Source of the DNA: Burkholderia humptydooensis
GTDB lineage: Bacteria; Pseudomonadota; Gammaproteobacteria; Burkholderiales; Burkholderiaceae
Assembly: GCF_001513745.1 (NCBI RefSeq)
Contig: NZ_CP013382.1
Location: 992,001-1,056,000, forward strand
DNA length: 64,000 nucleotides
Direction of reading: 5' to 3'
The notes below the pieces were generated by a model. That model did not search any database, was not told where the DNA came from, and saw only the letters and a list, made by a program, of their open reading frames with translations. The position numbers and the translations under genes were made by a program. Shown one piece after another: positions 54,483-63,782 of this stretch. Position 1 is the first letter of the stretch, and the number at the start of each line of letters is the position of its first letter.

Positions 54483-55481
54483 TCAGAAGAAATCGAGCGC
54501 GCCGAATACCTTGTTCGCCTTCTGCTTCGCGTCGCTCGACAGATTGCTGTCCTCGACCGCCTGCTTCGCGACCGACGTGCCGACTTCCTTGACGACGCTC
54601 AGCACGGCCGACACCGGATTGAAGCGGCCCTTCGTGACGATGTCGACGACCGCCTTGCCGATGCCCTTGAACACGGCGACGATGTACTTGCCGGCCTGCT
54701 CGAAGCCCCATTGGAGATTGTCCTTGTTGGTGCCGTCGAGCCGCACGTGCGTGTCGCTCGTCTGGTCGAGCTGGTGCCCGGTTTCGCGCAGATGCTGCCA
54801 GCCGCCGCCGCTCACGACGTCCTGCAACAGGCCCGCTTCGGTGCCGTGCCGCGCGTCGCCGTCCTTCGTGAAGCCGTCGATCTTGCCGTCGCCGACGACG
54901 CCGTCCGGCCGCTCGCCGCCTTCGCGGTTCTTCGAGCTCTTCACGTACGTGAGCAGCGCCGCCGCCTTGTACGCCTGATCGGGATCGTTGGACATGTTGC
55001 CGCCGACGAACTGGTTCAGCTTGTCGCGAATCCCGCTCTGGTTGCCGAGATTCTTGAGGAGCGGATTGTCGTCGATGATCTGCTGCGCGGTGCGGTTGTC
55101 GCCGGGCGGGCGGCGCGTCGATGCGTCGGGCATCTGCGTCGCGAAGCGCGCCATCGACGCATCCGGCGACGCGACGCAGCGCGCGGGCGGCGCGTTGTCC
55201 GGCGCGTCGTTCTGCGCGTCGTCCGGTGCATCGACGAACGACAGCGGATCGCCGGCATCGTCCGGCTGTGTCGTCGCGAACTGCAGCGGCTGCTGCGGCC
55301 ATTGCGGCTGCAATGGCCGCAAATCGGGCTCGCTGCCGCCGTGCGTCGCTTGGCGAAGCAGTGCGTGCAATTGTTGCCGGATGTCGGCGTCGACTGCGAA
55401 GGGCAGACGCTCGTTGTCGAACGAGGCCGAAAGGTTTGTCGCGAACGGGGTGACGACGATGTCGCTGGAGAGTTGGATCAT
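54483..55481 (-). CDS. HrpK/HrpF/NolX-like type III secretion translocator or effector
   Basis: 332 residues from MIQLSSDIVVTPFATNLSA (start uncertain; 23 further codons are open upstream). No signal peptide; the first 130 residues are Pro/Asp/Gln rich and flexible, as in type III substrates. Then IIDDNPLLKNLGNQSGIRDK, DPDQAYKAAALLTYVKSSK, and GKIDGFTKDGDARHGTEAG, followed by TNKDNLQWGFEQAGKYIV. I match this pattern from memory to the HrpK/NolX family, proteins that leave through type III secretion and can insert in host membranes. The end has hydrophobic helices (PVSAVLSVVKEVGTSVAKQA). No type III apparatus gene lies in this window, so it would use a system encoded elsewhere. It may equally be an adapted secreted protein of unknown role. 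Confidence 0.6.
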   Translation of the reverse strand: MIQLSSDIVVTPFATNLSASFDNERLPFAVDADIRQQLHALLRQATHGGSEPDLRPLQPQWPQQPLQFATTQPDDAGDPLSFVDAPDDAQNDAPDNAPPARCVASPDASMARFATQMPDASTRRPPGDNRTAQQIIDDNPLLKNLGNQSGIRDKLNQFVGGNMSNDPDQAYKAAALLTYVKSSKNREGGERPDGVVGDGKIDGFTKDGDARHGTEAGLLQDVVSGGGWQHLRETGHQLDQTSDTHVRLDGTNKDNLQWGFEQAGKYIVAVFKGIGKAVVDIVTKGRFNPVSAVLSVVKEVGTSVAKQAVEDSNLSSDAKQKANKVFGALDFF

Positions 55482-55670
55482 GACAAGGCGCAGGGAAGTG
55501 GCCGGCAGCGGGCGATGCCATGATGTTACGAACGAGGCGGCGCGATGCATCCGTGCGATGCGAAGCGCGCGCGCGAAAAGCGAAGCGGGTTGCGACGAAG
55601 CGGGGCGGCGCGCGTTATCGACGCGTTCGTGCGGGTGGCCGGCGCAAGCCCGTTGCCAGCGTGAACGACC

Positions 55671-56363
55671 CTAGACCGGAATCGCGCCGCCGCGCAGCCG
55701 GATCGCGACGCGCACGAGCCGGATCAGCGCGCCCGACAGCAGCGCGAGCGCGAGCGGCAGATCGCGGCGGCGGATGTCGAGCAGCAGCACGATCCGCACG
55801 TCGTCGCTCTCGTTCCAGACTTCGTGCTCGAACGTGTCGTCCCAGAGCAGGAACTGGCCGTCGTGCAGCCGGTAGTCGCGGCCGTCGATCTTCAGCACGG
55901 CGGCGGGCGTGCCGTTCGCGCGCATCGGCATCGACAGCACCAGATAGCCGCGCAGGATGCCGCGAAACGGCCCGCGATGCGGCGGGATGTGCTTGCCGGG
56001 CGCGAGGAACGAGAACGATGCGGACAGCACGTCGGGCGACGCCGCGAGGATCGACGCGACCGTCGGGCAGCGCTCGATGTTTTGCGGGAAGCGCACGCCG
56101 TATGCCTGCATGATGAACATCCGCCAGTCGCGCGCGTCGTTTGCGGAGATCGCCGCCTGCTCGCGCATGATCTCGTGGAAGCGCGGAATCCGGCTCAGGT
56201 CGCGCGACACCGAGAGCGCCTCGTCGCGGATCGCGCGCCATGCGCGCGTGAAGCGCGCGGCGTCCGGGAACAGCGCGGCCGTGTCCAGCACGGCGTCGCA
56301 GCGCAGCCGTCGATCGTAGAGGGCGCGCAGCTTGCGCGCGCCGAAATCATAGAGGGCAGCCAT
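55671..56363 (-). CDS. Aspartyl/asparaginyl beta-hydroxylase family protein
   Basis: 230 residues from MAALYDFGARKLRALYDRRL; the frame extends upstream without support. The double-stranded beta-helix core shows SFLAPGKHIPPHRGPFRGIL (first iron His), YRLHDGQFLLWDDTFEHEVW (second His in FEHEVWN), then VRIVLLLDIRRRDLP. Fe(II)/2-oxoglutarate enzymes of this family hydroxylate Asp/Asn in proteins or fatty acyl groups of lipid A (LpxO). The C-terminal hydrophobic helix (LALALLSGALIRLVRVAI) suggests a membrane location, favouring a lipid substrate. A decayed relative lies 1.3 kb away on the other strand. Confidence 0.82.
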   Translation of the reverse strand: MAALYDFGARKLRALYDRRLRCDAVLDTAALFPDAARFTRAWRAIRDEALSVSRDLSRIPRFHEIMREQAAISANDARDWRMFIMQAYGVRFPQNIERCPTVASILAASPDVLSASFSFLAPGKHIPPHRGPFRGILRGYLVLSMPMRANGTPAAVLKIDGRDYRLHDGQFLLWDDTFEHEVWNESDDVRIVLLLDIRRRDLPLALALLSGALIRLVRVAIRLRGGAIPV

Positions 56364-56634
56364 ATCCGAGCGTTCGTGGCCGACGCGTCGTGCGCGGCCG
56401 GTCGTTCGGTCGCTCGTTCGCGCGTCTGGCGGCACGCGGGCGCGAAATCGAGGACCGGATTCTTATAACGATAGTCGCAAACGCGGCAGGATGCGCGTCC
56501 GTCGGCGGCGCGTGTCGCGCGGATGCCGCAGGACGGGGCGCCGCGGGCTCGCGTGGAACCGGTTCGGCGCGCCCGTCCGCGCCGCAACGCGGGCGGGCAG
56601 CGCGGCTTACCGTCGACTGTCGTCGGGTGGCGGC

Positions 56635-57606
56635 TTATCGCCGGTCGTCCTCAACGTAGCCGCGGATCACGTCGGCGAAGCTCGCGTCGCCTTCAAGGCC
56701 GAGCGATTGCGCGCGCGACGTGTCCCACCGGCCAGGCCAGCTTCCGACGATCCGCGCGATCCGCTCGTCCGGCTCGCGGCGTATCCGCGCGACCGCGTCG
56801 GCGCCCGCGACTTCGCGCAGCGCGTCGATCATCTCGTCGACCGTCACGGAGATTCCCGGCAGGTTGATCACGCGCCGGTTGCCGAGCGTCGCGCCGTCGA
56901 GCTCGCAGCCGGCGACGAGCGCGTCGATCGCGCGGCGCGGCGACAGCAGCCACAGCCGCGTGTCGCCCGGCACCGGGCACACGGCTTCCTCGCCGTTCAG
57001 CGGCTCGCGGATGATGCCGCTCGCGAACGACGAAGCCGCCGCGTTCGGCCGGCCCGGCCGCACGCTGATCGTCGGCAGCCGCAGCACGCGGCCGTCGACG
57101 AAGCCGCGGCGCGCGTAGTCCGACAGCAGCCGCTCGGCGATCGCCTTCTGCGCGCCGTACGACGATTGCGGATCGAGCGCGGTGTCGTCCTGTACGACGT
57201 CGGGCAGCGCGCCGCCGTACACCGCGACGGAGCTCGTGAACACGACGCGCGGCTGGTGGCCGCGCGCGCGGCACACGTCGAGCAGCAGGCGCGACGCGTC
57301 GAGGTTGATCCGCATCCCGAGGTCGAAATCGGCTTCCGCCTGGCCGCTGACGATCGCCGCGAGATGGAAGATCGCGTGCGTGCGCGCGTCGATCGCGGCA
57401 TCGAGCACGGCGCGCTCGGCGATGTCGCCGACGATCGTCGTCACGCGCGGATCGCCGAAGTCATGGGCCTTGACGACGTCGAGCAGTACGATCTCGCCGA
57501 TGCGCGCCGGCGCGCCGTTCGGGCCGGCCAGCTCGCCGCGCGCGAGCAGCCGTTTCGCGAGACGCTGGCCGAGAAAGCCTGCGCCGCCAGTGATGAGAAC
57601 CTTCAT
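56635..57606 (-). CDS. denD: D-erythronate dehydrogenase (NAD-dependent epimerase/dehydratase family)
   Basis: 323 residues, extended short-chain dehydrogenase fold: GGAGFLGQRLAKRL (NAD loop, residues 7-20), IFHLAAIVSGQAEADFDLG, TSSVAVYGG, and the YxxxK pair in DPQSSYGAQKAIAERL. Members next to otnI, otnK and otnC are DenD, which oxidises D-erythronate to 3-oxo-erythronate. It is the last gene of the tetronate operon, 28 bp after otnI. Confidence 0.9.
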   Translation of the reverse strand: MKVLITGGAGFLGQRLAKRLLARGELAGPNGAPARIGEIVLLDVVKAHDFGDPRVTTIVGDIAERAVLDAAIDARTHAIFHLAAIVSGQAEADFDLGMRINLDASRLLLDVCRARGHQPRVVFTSSVAVYGGALPDVVQDDTALDPQSSYGAQKAIAERLLSDYARRGFVDGRVLRLPTISVRPGRPNAAASSFASGIIREPLNGEEAVCPVPGDTRLWLLSPRRAIDALVAGCELDGATLGNRRVINLPGISVTVDEMIDALREVAGADAVARIRREPDERIARIVGSWPGRWDTSRAQSLGLEGDASFADVIRGYVEDDRR

Positions 57607-57633
57607 CGCAATGTGCCTCGTGAGAATGCGGGA

Positions 57634-58410
57634 TTACAGATACGGCGCGAGCCAGCCGAGACCCTCGGACGTGCCGGCCTTCGGCCGGTACTCGCAGCCG
57701 ATCCAGCCGTCGTAGCCGAGTGAGTCGATCAGCCCGAACAGATACGGATAGTGGATTTCGCCGATATCAGGCTCGTGCCGCTGCGGCACGCCGGCGATCT
57801 GGATGTGGCCGATGCCCGCGATGTCGCGCTCGAGCTTCGTCGCCAGATCGCCTTCGACGATCTGGCAGTGATAGCAGTCGAACTGCACCAACAGGTTCGG
57901 CGCGCCGACTTCGCGGCAGATCGCCTGCGCGTCGTCCTGGCGGGTGAGGAAGAACCCCGGCATGTCGCGCGGGTTGATCGGCTCGATGACGATCGTCACG
58001 TTCTGCGCATTCGCCGCCTGGGCCGCGTGCGCGAGGTTGCGCAGATATACGTCGCGGTGCCGCGCGCGATCCTGCGTCGGCGCGATCAGGCCCGCCATCA
58101 CGTGGATCTTGTCGTTGCCGATTACGCGCGCGTAGCCGAGCGCGGTGTCGATCGCGCGCCTGAACTCGTCTTCGCGGCCCGGCAGCGACGCGATGCCGCG
58201 CTCGCCCGCCGCCCAGTCGCCGGGCGGCGCGTTGAAGAGCGCCTGCACGAGGCCGTTCGCGTCGAGGCGCGACTTCAGCTCGGCGGCGGGGAAGTCATAC
58301 GGGAATAGGTACTCGACCGCCTTGAAGCCGTCGCGTGCCGCGGCGGCGAAGCGGTCGAGGAACGCGTGCTCGTTGTACATCATCGTGAGGTTGGCGGCGA
58401 AGCGTGGCAT
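57634..58410 (-). CDS. otnI: 2-oxo-tetronate isomerase (hydroxypyruvate isomerase-like)
   Basis: 258 residues, a TIM barrel of the xylose-isomerase-like family: [20 protein letters not shown] at the start, [20 protein letters not shown] with the metal Glu near residue 142, [15 protein letters not shown] near 175, and [15 protein letters not shown] with the last Glu. OtnI interconverts 2-oxo- and 3-oxo-tetronate, linking LtnD and DenD products to OtnK. Follows the transporter gene by 66 bp. Confidence 0.9.
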   Translation of the reverse strand: MPRFAANLTMMYNEHAFLDRFAAAARDGFKAVEYLFPYDFPAAELKSRLDANGLVQALFNAPPGDWAAGERGIASLPGREDEFRRAIDTALGYARVIGNDKIHVMAGLIAPTQDRARHRDVYLRNLAHAAQAANAQNVTIVIEPINPRDMPGFFLTRQDDAQAICREVGAPNLLVQFDCYHCQIVEGDLATKLERDIAGIGHIQIAGVPQRHEPDIGEIHYPYLFGLIDSLGYDGWIGCEYRPKAGTSEGLGWLAPYL

Positions 58411-58476
58411 GGCGTCGGTTCCAGGTCCGGAGGTTGAGAGAGGGGCGGGGCGGCGCGCCGCCCCGCCGACAATCGA

Positions 58477-59814
58477 TTATCGGTTGACGAGCTTCGCCGG
58501 TGTGAGCCACACGGCGATCGCACCGATCACGAGCATTGCGGCGAGCACGTACATGCCGGTCGACGTGCTGCTCGTCGCGTCCTTCAGATAGCCGATCAGG
58601 TAGGGGCTCGCGAAGCCGGCGAGGTTGCCGATCGAGTTGATGATCGCGATGCCGGCGGCCGCGCCCGTGCCCGCGAGGAATGCGGTGGGCAGCGACCAGA
58701 AGAGCGGCGCGCAGGTCAGCACGCCGCCCGCGGCGATCGACAGGAACAGGATCGACACGGCGGTGTTGTGCGAGTACGCGGCGGCCACCGAGAAGCCGAC
58801 GGCGCCCATCGCCGCGGGCACGATCAGGTGCCAGCGGCGCTCGCGGCGACGGTCCGCGCTGTGGCCGAACAGGTTCATCGCAATGATCGCGAAGGCGAAC
58901 GGAATCGCGCTCAGCAGGCCGATCTGCAGCGCATCGGTGATGCCCGTCGATTTGACGAGCGTCGGCATCCAGAACGTGAGCCCGTACTGGCCGGTGACGA
59001 ACGTGAAATAGATCAGCGACATCCACCACATCCGCGGATCGCGCAGCACGGCGGCGAGCGAGTGCGCGTGCTTGTCGCGCTCGTGCGGCTGCGCTTCGAT
59101 CTCGTCGGTCAGCAGCTTTTTCTCGCGCTCCGTGAGCCACTTCGCGCCGCGGATGTTGTTGTCGAGATAGAGGATCGTCGCGATGCCGATCGCGATTGCG
59201 GGCGCCGCCTCGATCACGAACATCCACTGCCAGCCGTGAAAGCCCGAGCCGCCGTGGAACCGCTGCATGATCCAGCCGGACAGCGGATTGCCGAAGATGC
59301 CCGACACCGGAATCGCCGACATGAACACCGCGATGATCTTCGCGCGGCGATGCGTCGGGAACCAGTACGTGAGGTACAGGATCACGCCCGGATAGAAGCC
59401 CGCTTCCGCGAGGCCGAGCAGGAAGCGCAGCACGTAGAACTGCGTCGGCGTCTTCACGAACGCGAAGACCGCGGACAGCAGCCCCCATGTGATCATGATC
59501 CGCGCGATCCAGATGCGCGCGCCGAGCCGGTGCATCAGCATGTTGCTCGGCAGCTCGAACAGGAAGTAGCCGAGAAAGAAGATCCCCGCGCCGAGGCCGA
59601 ACACGGTCTCGCTGAATGCGAGATCCTGCGACATCTGCAGCTTCGCGAAGCCGACGTTCACGCGGTCCAGGTACGCGACCACATAGCAGAGCATCAGGAA
59701 CGGCACGATGCGCCAGAACACTTTCTTGTACGTGAGGTCGAGCTCGGCCTGTCCGGCCGCCTCGAGCGGCCGGGCCGCGGCTGCTTGGCTGGGAATCATT
59801 TCCGCTGTCTCCAT
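58477..59814 (-). CDS. MFS transporter, anion:cation symporter family, likely tetronate importer
   Basis: 445 residues from ATG at 59814 (an alternative ATG lies 5 codons on), about 12 membrane helices. VAYLDRVNVGFAKLQMSQDL in helix 1, LGYFLFELPSNMLMHRLGAR in loop 2-3, and FLLGLAEAGFYPGVILYLTY in helix 4 are the ACS-family marks, which import organic acids such as galactarate, phthalate and tartrate. Its place between otnC and otnI makes L-threonate/D-erythronate the likely substrate. Confidence 0.88.
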   Translation of the reverse strand: METAEMIPSQAAAARPLEAAGQAELDLTYKKVFWRIVPFLMLCYVVAYLDRVNVGFAKLQMSQDLAFSETVFGLGAGIFFLGYFLFELPSNMLMHRLGARIWIARIMITWGLLSAVFAFVKTPTQFYVLRFLLGLAEAGFYPGVILYLTYWFPTHRRAKIIAVFMSAIPVSGIFGNPLSGWIMQRFHGGSGFHGWQWMFVIEAAPAIAIGIATILYLDNNIRGAKWLTEREKKLLTDEIEAQPHERDKHAHSLAAVLRDPRMWWMSLIYFTFVTGQYGLTFWMPTLVKSTGITDALQIGLLSAIPFAFAIIAMNLFGHSADRRRERRWHLIVPAAMGAVGFSVAAAYSHNTAVSILFLSIAAGGVLTCAPLFWSLPTAFLAGTGAAAGIAIINSIGNLAGFASPYLIGYLKDATSSTSTGMYVLAAMLVIGAIAVWLTPAKLVNR

Positions 59815-59900
59815 GGTTGTCGACGCCGGCCGCCTGTGCGCGGCCGGGCGCTGTGTCGTGTGCTGGTGAATGGCCCGCGCACACGGCGGGCAGGACTGCG

Positions 59901-60542
59901 TTACCAGCGCGCGCCGAACGCGTCGCGCAATTCGGCCAGCGCGGGCTCGCCGAGCGGCTCGGGTTTCGGATTCGTCATCAGCCAGAGGCGCGCGGTCTCC
60001 TCGAGCTCCTCGAGCGTGTACGACGCGTGCGCGACCGACGGGCCCCAGACGACTGGGCCGAGCCGCTCGAGCAGCACGCCGCGCACGCGATCGGCGAGCG
60101 CCGCGACTTCGGCGGCCACTGCGGGGTCGCCCGGCCGGCGATAACGAATGAGCGGAATGTGGCCGACCTTCATCACGTAGTACGGCGTGATCGGCGGCAG
60201 CACGTCGGCGTCGCGCCAGACGCCCGCGAGCGTGAGCGCGACGAGGTGCGTCGAATGCGTGTGGACGACGCCGCGCGCTTGCGCGTTGTGCGCGTAGATG
60301 CCGCGATGCAGCGCGAGCGTCTTCGACGGCTTGCCGCCCGACACCGCGTTGCCCGCGCGATCGACCTTCGCGATGCCGGCCGGGTCGAGGCGGCCGAGGC
60401 ACGCGTCGGTCGGCGTGATCAGCCAGCCGTCGTCGAGCCTCGCGCTGATGTTGCCCGCGCTGCCGACCGCATGGCCGCGCGCGTAAAGGCTCGCGCCGAT
60501 CTCGCAGATCTCGTCGCGCAGCTTCGCTTCGGCGGGGCTCAT
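59901..60542 (-). CDS. otnC: 3-oxo-tetronate 4-phosphate decarboxylase (class II aldolase family)
   Basis: 213 residues, fold of fuculose-phosphate aldolase: GNISARLDDGWLITPTDACL near residue 28, KPSKTLALHRGIY near 72, and the zinc site VVHTHSTHLVALTL near 92, with His also in VAHASYTLEELEETA. It decarboxylates 3-oxo-tetronate 4-phosphate to dihydroxyacetone phosphate, feeding glycolysis. Its ATG overlaps the otnK stop (ATGA), so the two are translated together. Confidence 0.92.
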   Translation of the reverse strand: MSPAEAKLRDEICEIGASLYARGHAVGSAGNISARLDDGWLITPTDACLGRLDPAGIAKVDRAGNAVSGGKPSKTLALHRGIYAHNAQARGVVHTHSTHLVALTLAGVWRDADVLPPITPYYVMKVGHIPLIRYRRPGDPAVAAEVAALADRVRGVLLERLGPVVWGPSVAHASYTLEELEETARLWLMTNPKPEPLGEPALAELRDAFGARW

Positions 60543-61906
60543 GCGGTGCCCTCCAGCGCGCGCAGCGCCTTCTCGAAGAAGTCGGTCGCGCCGAAGTTGC
60601 CGGATTTGAGCGCGAGGCCGAGCGGTTGCGCGCCGGGCGTCCCACGGGGACTTCCTTCGGTCGCCCCACAGGGACTTCCTTCGGTCGTCCCACAGGGACT
60701 TCCTTCGGTCGTCGCGGTGGCGGGCACGCCGGGATCGATCTGCTCGCCGATCCGCAGCGCCTTCACGTCGAGCGCCTGCACGACGGCGCCGGACGTTTCG
60801 CCGCCCGCGACGACGAACTTGCGCACGCCCATCTCGCGCAGCCCGCGCGCGATCGCGGCGAGCGTCGCCTCGACCAGGTGGCCGGCGGCTTCGGCGCCGA
60901 GCGCCTGCTGCACCTGCTTCACTTCGTCGGGCGCGGCGGTTGCGTAGATCAGCACCGGCTGCGGCAGATGCGCGCGTGCGAACGCGAGCGCCTGCTCGAC
61001 GACGGGCTCGCCGCGCGCGGCCGCGAGCGGATCGATCCGGAACGCGGGGCGCTCGACGCGCCACGCGTCGACCTGCGCGTTGGTCGCCTTCGACGCGCTG
61101 CCGGCGAGCACTGCCGCAGCGCCGTCGATCTTCGGCAGCGCGGCCGCGTCGCTGCGCTCGGGCAACAGCTCGCCGAGCCGGAAGTTCGACGGCAGGCCGA
61201 GCGCGACGCCCGAGCCGCCCGTGATGAGGGGCAGGTCCGCGCACGCCTCGCCAAGCACGTACAGGTCGTGATCGGTCAGCGCGTCCGCGATCGCGATCCG
61301 GACACCGTCGCGACGCAGCGTGTCGATCGTCTCGCGCACGGCGGACGTGCCGAGCGCGATCGCGTCATGGCGAATCAGCCCGACCTTCGACGCCGTCTGC
61401 CGCTGCAGCACGCGCACGAGGTTCGCGTCCTTCATCGGCGTGAGCGGATGGCGCTCCATCCCGGATTCGTTGAGCAGCGCGTCGCCGACGAACAGGTGGC
61501 CGCGATAGACGGTGCGGCCGTTCTCGGGGAACGCGGGGCACGCGATCGTGAACGCGCGCTCGCCGCCGAGCGCGTCGAGCAGCGCATCGGCGACGGGGCC
61601 GATGTTGCCCGCGTCGGTCGAATCGAACGTCGAGCAGTATTTGAAGAAGAACTGGCGGCAGCCCTGCGCGCGCAGCCAGGCGAGTGCGGCGAGCGATTGC
61701 GCGACCGCGTCGGCGGCGGGGATCGTGCGAGACTTCAGCGCGACGACGATCGCATCGGCCTCGACGGGCGCGCCGGCGGCCGGCACGCCGATCATCTGCA
61801 CGGTGCGCATGCCGCTCTTGACGAGCATGTTCGCGAGATCGGTCGCGCCGGTGAAATCGTCGGCGATGCAGCCGAGCAGGGGGCGAAAGGCTTGATCGGG
61901 GCTCAT
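60539..61906 (-). CDS. otnK: 3-oxo-tetronate kinase, with a repeat insert near the C-terminus
   Basis: 455 residues from the ATG at 61906 (MSPDQAFRPLLGCIADDFTG); a TTG three codons earlier is less likely, since GGAG stands 9 bp before the ATG. DUF1537 kinase family: ADDFTGATDLANMLVKSG at the N-terminus, then ENGRTVYRGHLFVGDALLNE near residue 140, and the ATP part with FVVAGGETSGAVVQAL near 365 and LALKSGNFGATDFF near the end. It phosphorylates 3-oxo-tetronate at O4. Odd: between DPGVP and LALKSGNFG stand three copies of TEGSP(C/R)G, an in-frame insert in what should be a surface loop, probably tolerated by the enzyme. Confidence 0.92.
   Translation of the reverse strand: MSPDQAFRPLLGCIADDFTGATDLANMLVKSGMRTVQMIGVPAAGAPVEADAIVVALKSRTIPAADAVAQSLAALAWLRAQGCRQFFFKYCSTFDSTDAGNIGPVADALLDALGGERAFTIACPAFPENGRTVYRGHLFVGDALLNESGMERHPLTPMKDANLVRVLQRQTASKVGLIRHDAIALGTSAVRETIDTLRRDGVRIAIADALTDHDLYVLGEACADLPLITGGSGVALGLPSNFRLGELLPERSDAAALPKIDGAAAVLAGSASKATNAQVDAWRVERPAFRIDPLAAARGEPVVEQALAFARAHLPQPVLIYATAAPDEVKQVQQALGAEAAGHLVEATLAAIARGLREMGVRKFVVAGGETSGAVVQALDVKALRIGEQIDPGVPATATTEGSPCGTTEGSPCGATEGSPRGTPGAQPLGLALKSGNFGATDFFEKALRALEGTA
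60638..60709 (-). repeat. 24-bp tandem repeat (three copies) inside otnK
   Basis: Units at 60638-60661, 60662-60685 and 60686-60709, differing at two or fewer positions (CGTCCCACAGGGACTTCC with TTCGGT following). Each holds the small palindrome GTCCC-aca-GGGAC. In frame, each codes eight residues such as TTEGSPCG. Likely a variable-number repeat. Confidence 0.9.
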
Positions 61907-61925
61907 GGCGGGCAACTCCGGTGAA

Positions 61926-62816
61926 TCAGCGGCGCGCCGGCAGCGTGATGCCGGGGAAGGTCCGGATGACGGCCGAGTCGTCCTCGCCGCCGTGGCCCGC
62001 GCTCGACGCGCTCATGAACATCTGGTGCGCGGCCGCCGACAGCGGCAGCGGGAATTTGCTGCGGCGCGCGGTGTCGAGCACGAGGCCGAGATCCTTCACG
62101 AAGATGTCGACGGCCGACAGCGGCGTGTAGTCGCCGTTCAGGATGTGCGGCACGCGGTTCTCGAACATCCACGAATTGCCGGCGCTGTGCGTGATCACGT
62201 CGTACAGCGCGTCGGGATCGACGCCTTCGCGCAGGCCGAGCGCCATCGCCTCGGCGGCGGCCGCGATGTGCACGCCGGCCAGCAACTGATTGATGATCTT
62301 CACCTTCGAGCCCGCGCCGTGCGCGTCGCCGAGCCGGTAGACCTTGCCCGCGATCGCGGCGAGCACGTCGTCGCACGCCGCGTATGCGGCGGCGGGGCCC
62401 GACGTCATCATCGTCATCTCGCCCGACGCCGCGCGCGCGGCGCCGCCCGACACGGGCGCATCGAGCATCAGCAGGCCGGCCGCCGCGAGCCGCGCGCCGA
62501 GCCGGGCCGCGAACTCCGGCGCGACCGTCGCGCTCGAGATCACGACGCCGCCGCGCGGCATCGCGGCCGCGGCGCCTTGCTCGCCGAACAGCACCGCATC
62601 GGTCTGCTCCGCGTTGACGACGAGCGTGATCACGACGTCGCACTGCGCGCCGAGCCCGGCGGGCGTCGCGCAGCGCACGCCGCCTTCGGCGGCGAAGGCG
62701 GCGAGCACGTTCTCGCGCACGTCGCATGCGTGCACGCGAAAGCCCGCGCGCAGCAGCGAGCGCGCGACACCCAGGCCCATCGCGCCCAGCCCGATGACTC
62801 CAACCTTTCGTGACAT
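61926..62816 (-). CDS. ltnD: L-threonate dehydrogenase
   Basis: 296 residues from ATG at 62816, 3-hydroxyisobutyrate-dehydrogenase family: VGVIGLGAMGLGVARSLL (NAD loop, residues 5-22), LDAPVSGGAARAASGEMTMM near 120 (substrate loop), and the catalytic lysine in GSKVKIINQLLAGVHIAAAA near 170. Family members in tetronate operons oxidise L-threonate to 2-oxo-tetronate, which OtnI then isomerises. First enzyme gene after the GntR regulator; 19 bp before otnK. Confidence 0.92.
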   Translation of the reverse strand: MSRKVGVIGLGAMGLGVARSLLRAGFRVHACDVRENVLAAFAAEGGVRCATPAGLGAQCDVVITLVVNAEQTDAVLFGEQGAAAAMPRGGVVISSATVAPEFAARLGARLAAAGLLMLDAPVSGGAARAASGEMTMMTSGPAAAYAACDDVLAAIAGKVYRLGDAHGAGSKVKIINQLLAGVHIAAAAEAMALGLREGVDPDALYDVITHSAGNSWMFENRVPHILNGDYTPLSAVDIFVKDLGLVLDTARRSKFPLPLSAAAHQMFMSASSAGHGGEDDSAVIRTFPGITLPARR

Positions 62817-62887
62817 GGTCAAACCTTCTCGTCGATTCGTTCGGGAGGCGATCCGCGCGCGCCGTGCGGGCGCGCGCGGATCGCGGA

Positions 62888-63592
62888 TCAGCAAATGCCG
62901 GCTTGCTCGAGACGGCGCGCCGCGTTGTACATGTGCGCGCGGGCCGCGTTGCGGGCCGCGGACGGGTCGCGCGCGCGGATCGCGTCGGCGATCGCCGCGT
63001 GCTCCTCGCGCACCTGCCGCGAGAAGTCCTCGCGGGTCGCCTCGTTGCCGCGCGTGACCTTCACGCCCGCTTCGAGGTACTGGTTCAGGAAGCTCAGCGT
63101 CTTCAGGAAATACGGATTGCCGGTGACGCTCGCGATCGTCCGGTGGAACGCGACGTCCTCCGCGACGCCGTCGCGGCCTTCGGCCACCGCGCCGTCGATT
63201 TTCGCGAGCGCGGCGTCGATGTCCTCCATGTCCTCGTCGGTATGGCAGAGCGCGGCTTCGGCGGCCACTTCGGCCTCGATCGCGCGGCGCACCGCGAGCA
63301 GATGCGGCAGCGAGCTCGCCTCGACCGCCTCCGCATAATCGATCCGCAGCGGCCGGATCGCCGCGTGCCGCGCGATGTAGACGCCGCTGCCCTGGCGCGG
63401 CTCGACGACGCCCTCGTTCTTCAGGCGCGAGATCGCCTCGCGGATCACCGTGCGGCTCACGCCGAACTCCTGCGCGAGCACCGCTTCGGTCGGCAGCTTG
63501 CCGGTGGCGGCGAAGCTGCCGATCTCGATCTGCTTCAGAAGCTGCTGGGCGACCGTGTCGCTCATCGCCCGGGTCGGGATTTTTTCGAACAT
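62888..63592 (-). CDS. GntR-family regulator of the tetronate operon (FadR/FCD type)
   Basis: 234 residues from MFEKIPTRAMSDTVAQQLLK; alternative starts 10-11 codons earlier exist, and none has a good ribosome site. The winged helix (LPTEAVLAQEFGVSRTVIRE, then GVVEPRQGSGVYIA) is at residues 33-75; the FCD domain (metal His in DVAFHRTIASVTGN near 145 and HMYNAARRLE at the end) fills the rest. First in the operon and read the same way, it likely represses it until a tetronate or intermediate binds. Confidence 0.88.
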   Translation of the reverse strand: MFEKIPTRAMSDTVAQQLLKQIEIGSFAATGKLPTEAVLAQEFGVSRTVIREAISRLKNEGVVEPRQGSGVYIARHAAIRPLRIDYAEAVEASSLPHLLAVRRAIEAEVAAEAALCHTDEDMEDIDAALAKIDGAVAEGRDGVAEDVAFHRTIASVTGNPYFLKTLSFLNQYLEAGVKVTRGNEATREDFSRQVREEHAAIADAIRARDPSAARNAARAHMYNAARRLEQAGIC

Positions 63593-63782
63593 GGCGGGAG
63601 TTTTGTCATGTGATGTGGTCATCATACAACTTGGATTCGAGGCGAGCATCCGGGATAACCCTTGAGGGCGGGCTTTGGCGAAACGGCTTGAGGGCAGCCA
63701 GAATAGAAGTTTTCCGCCGCCCGGAACGGGCCGCCCGCTGGCGGTCCGGCGCTTGCCGGGCGCTTCACGCGAGGCCGACTGC

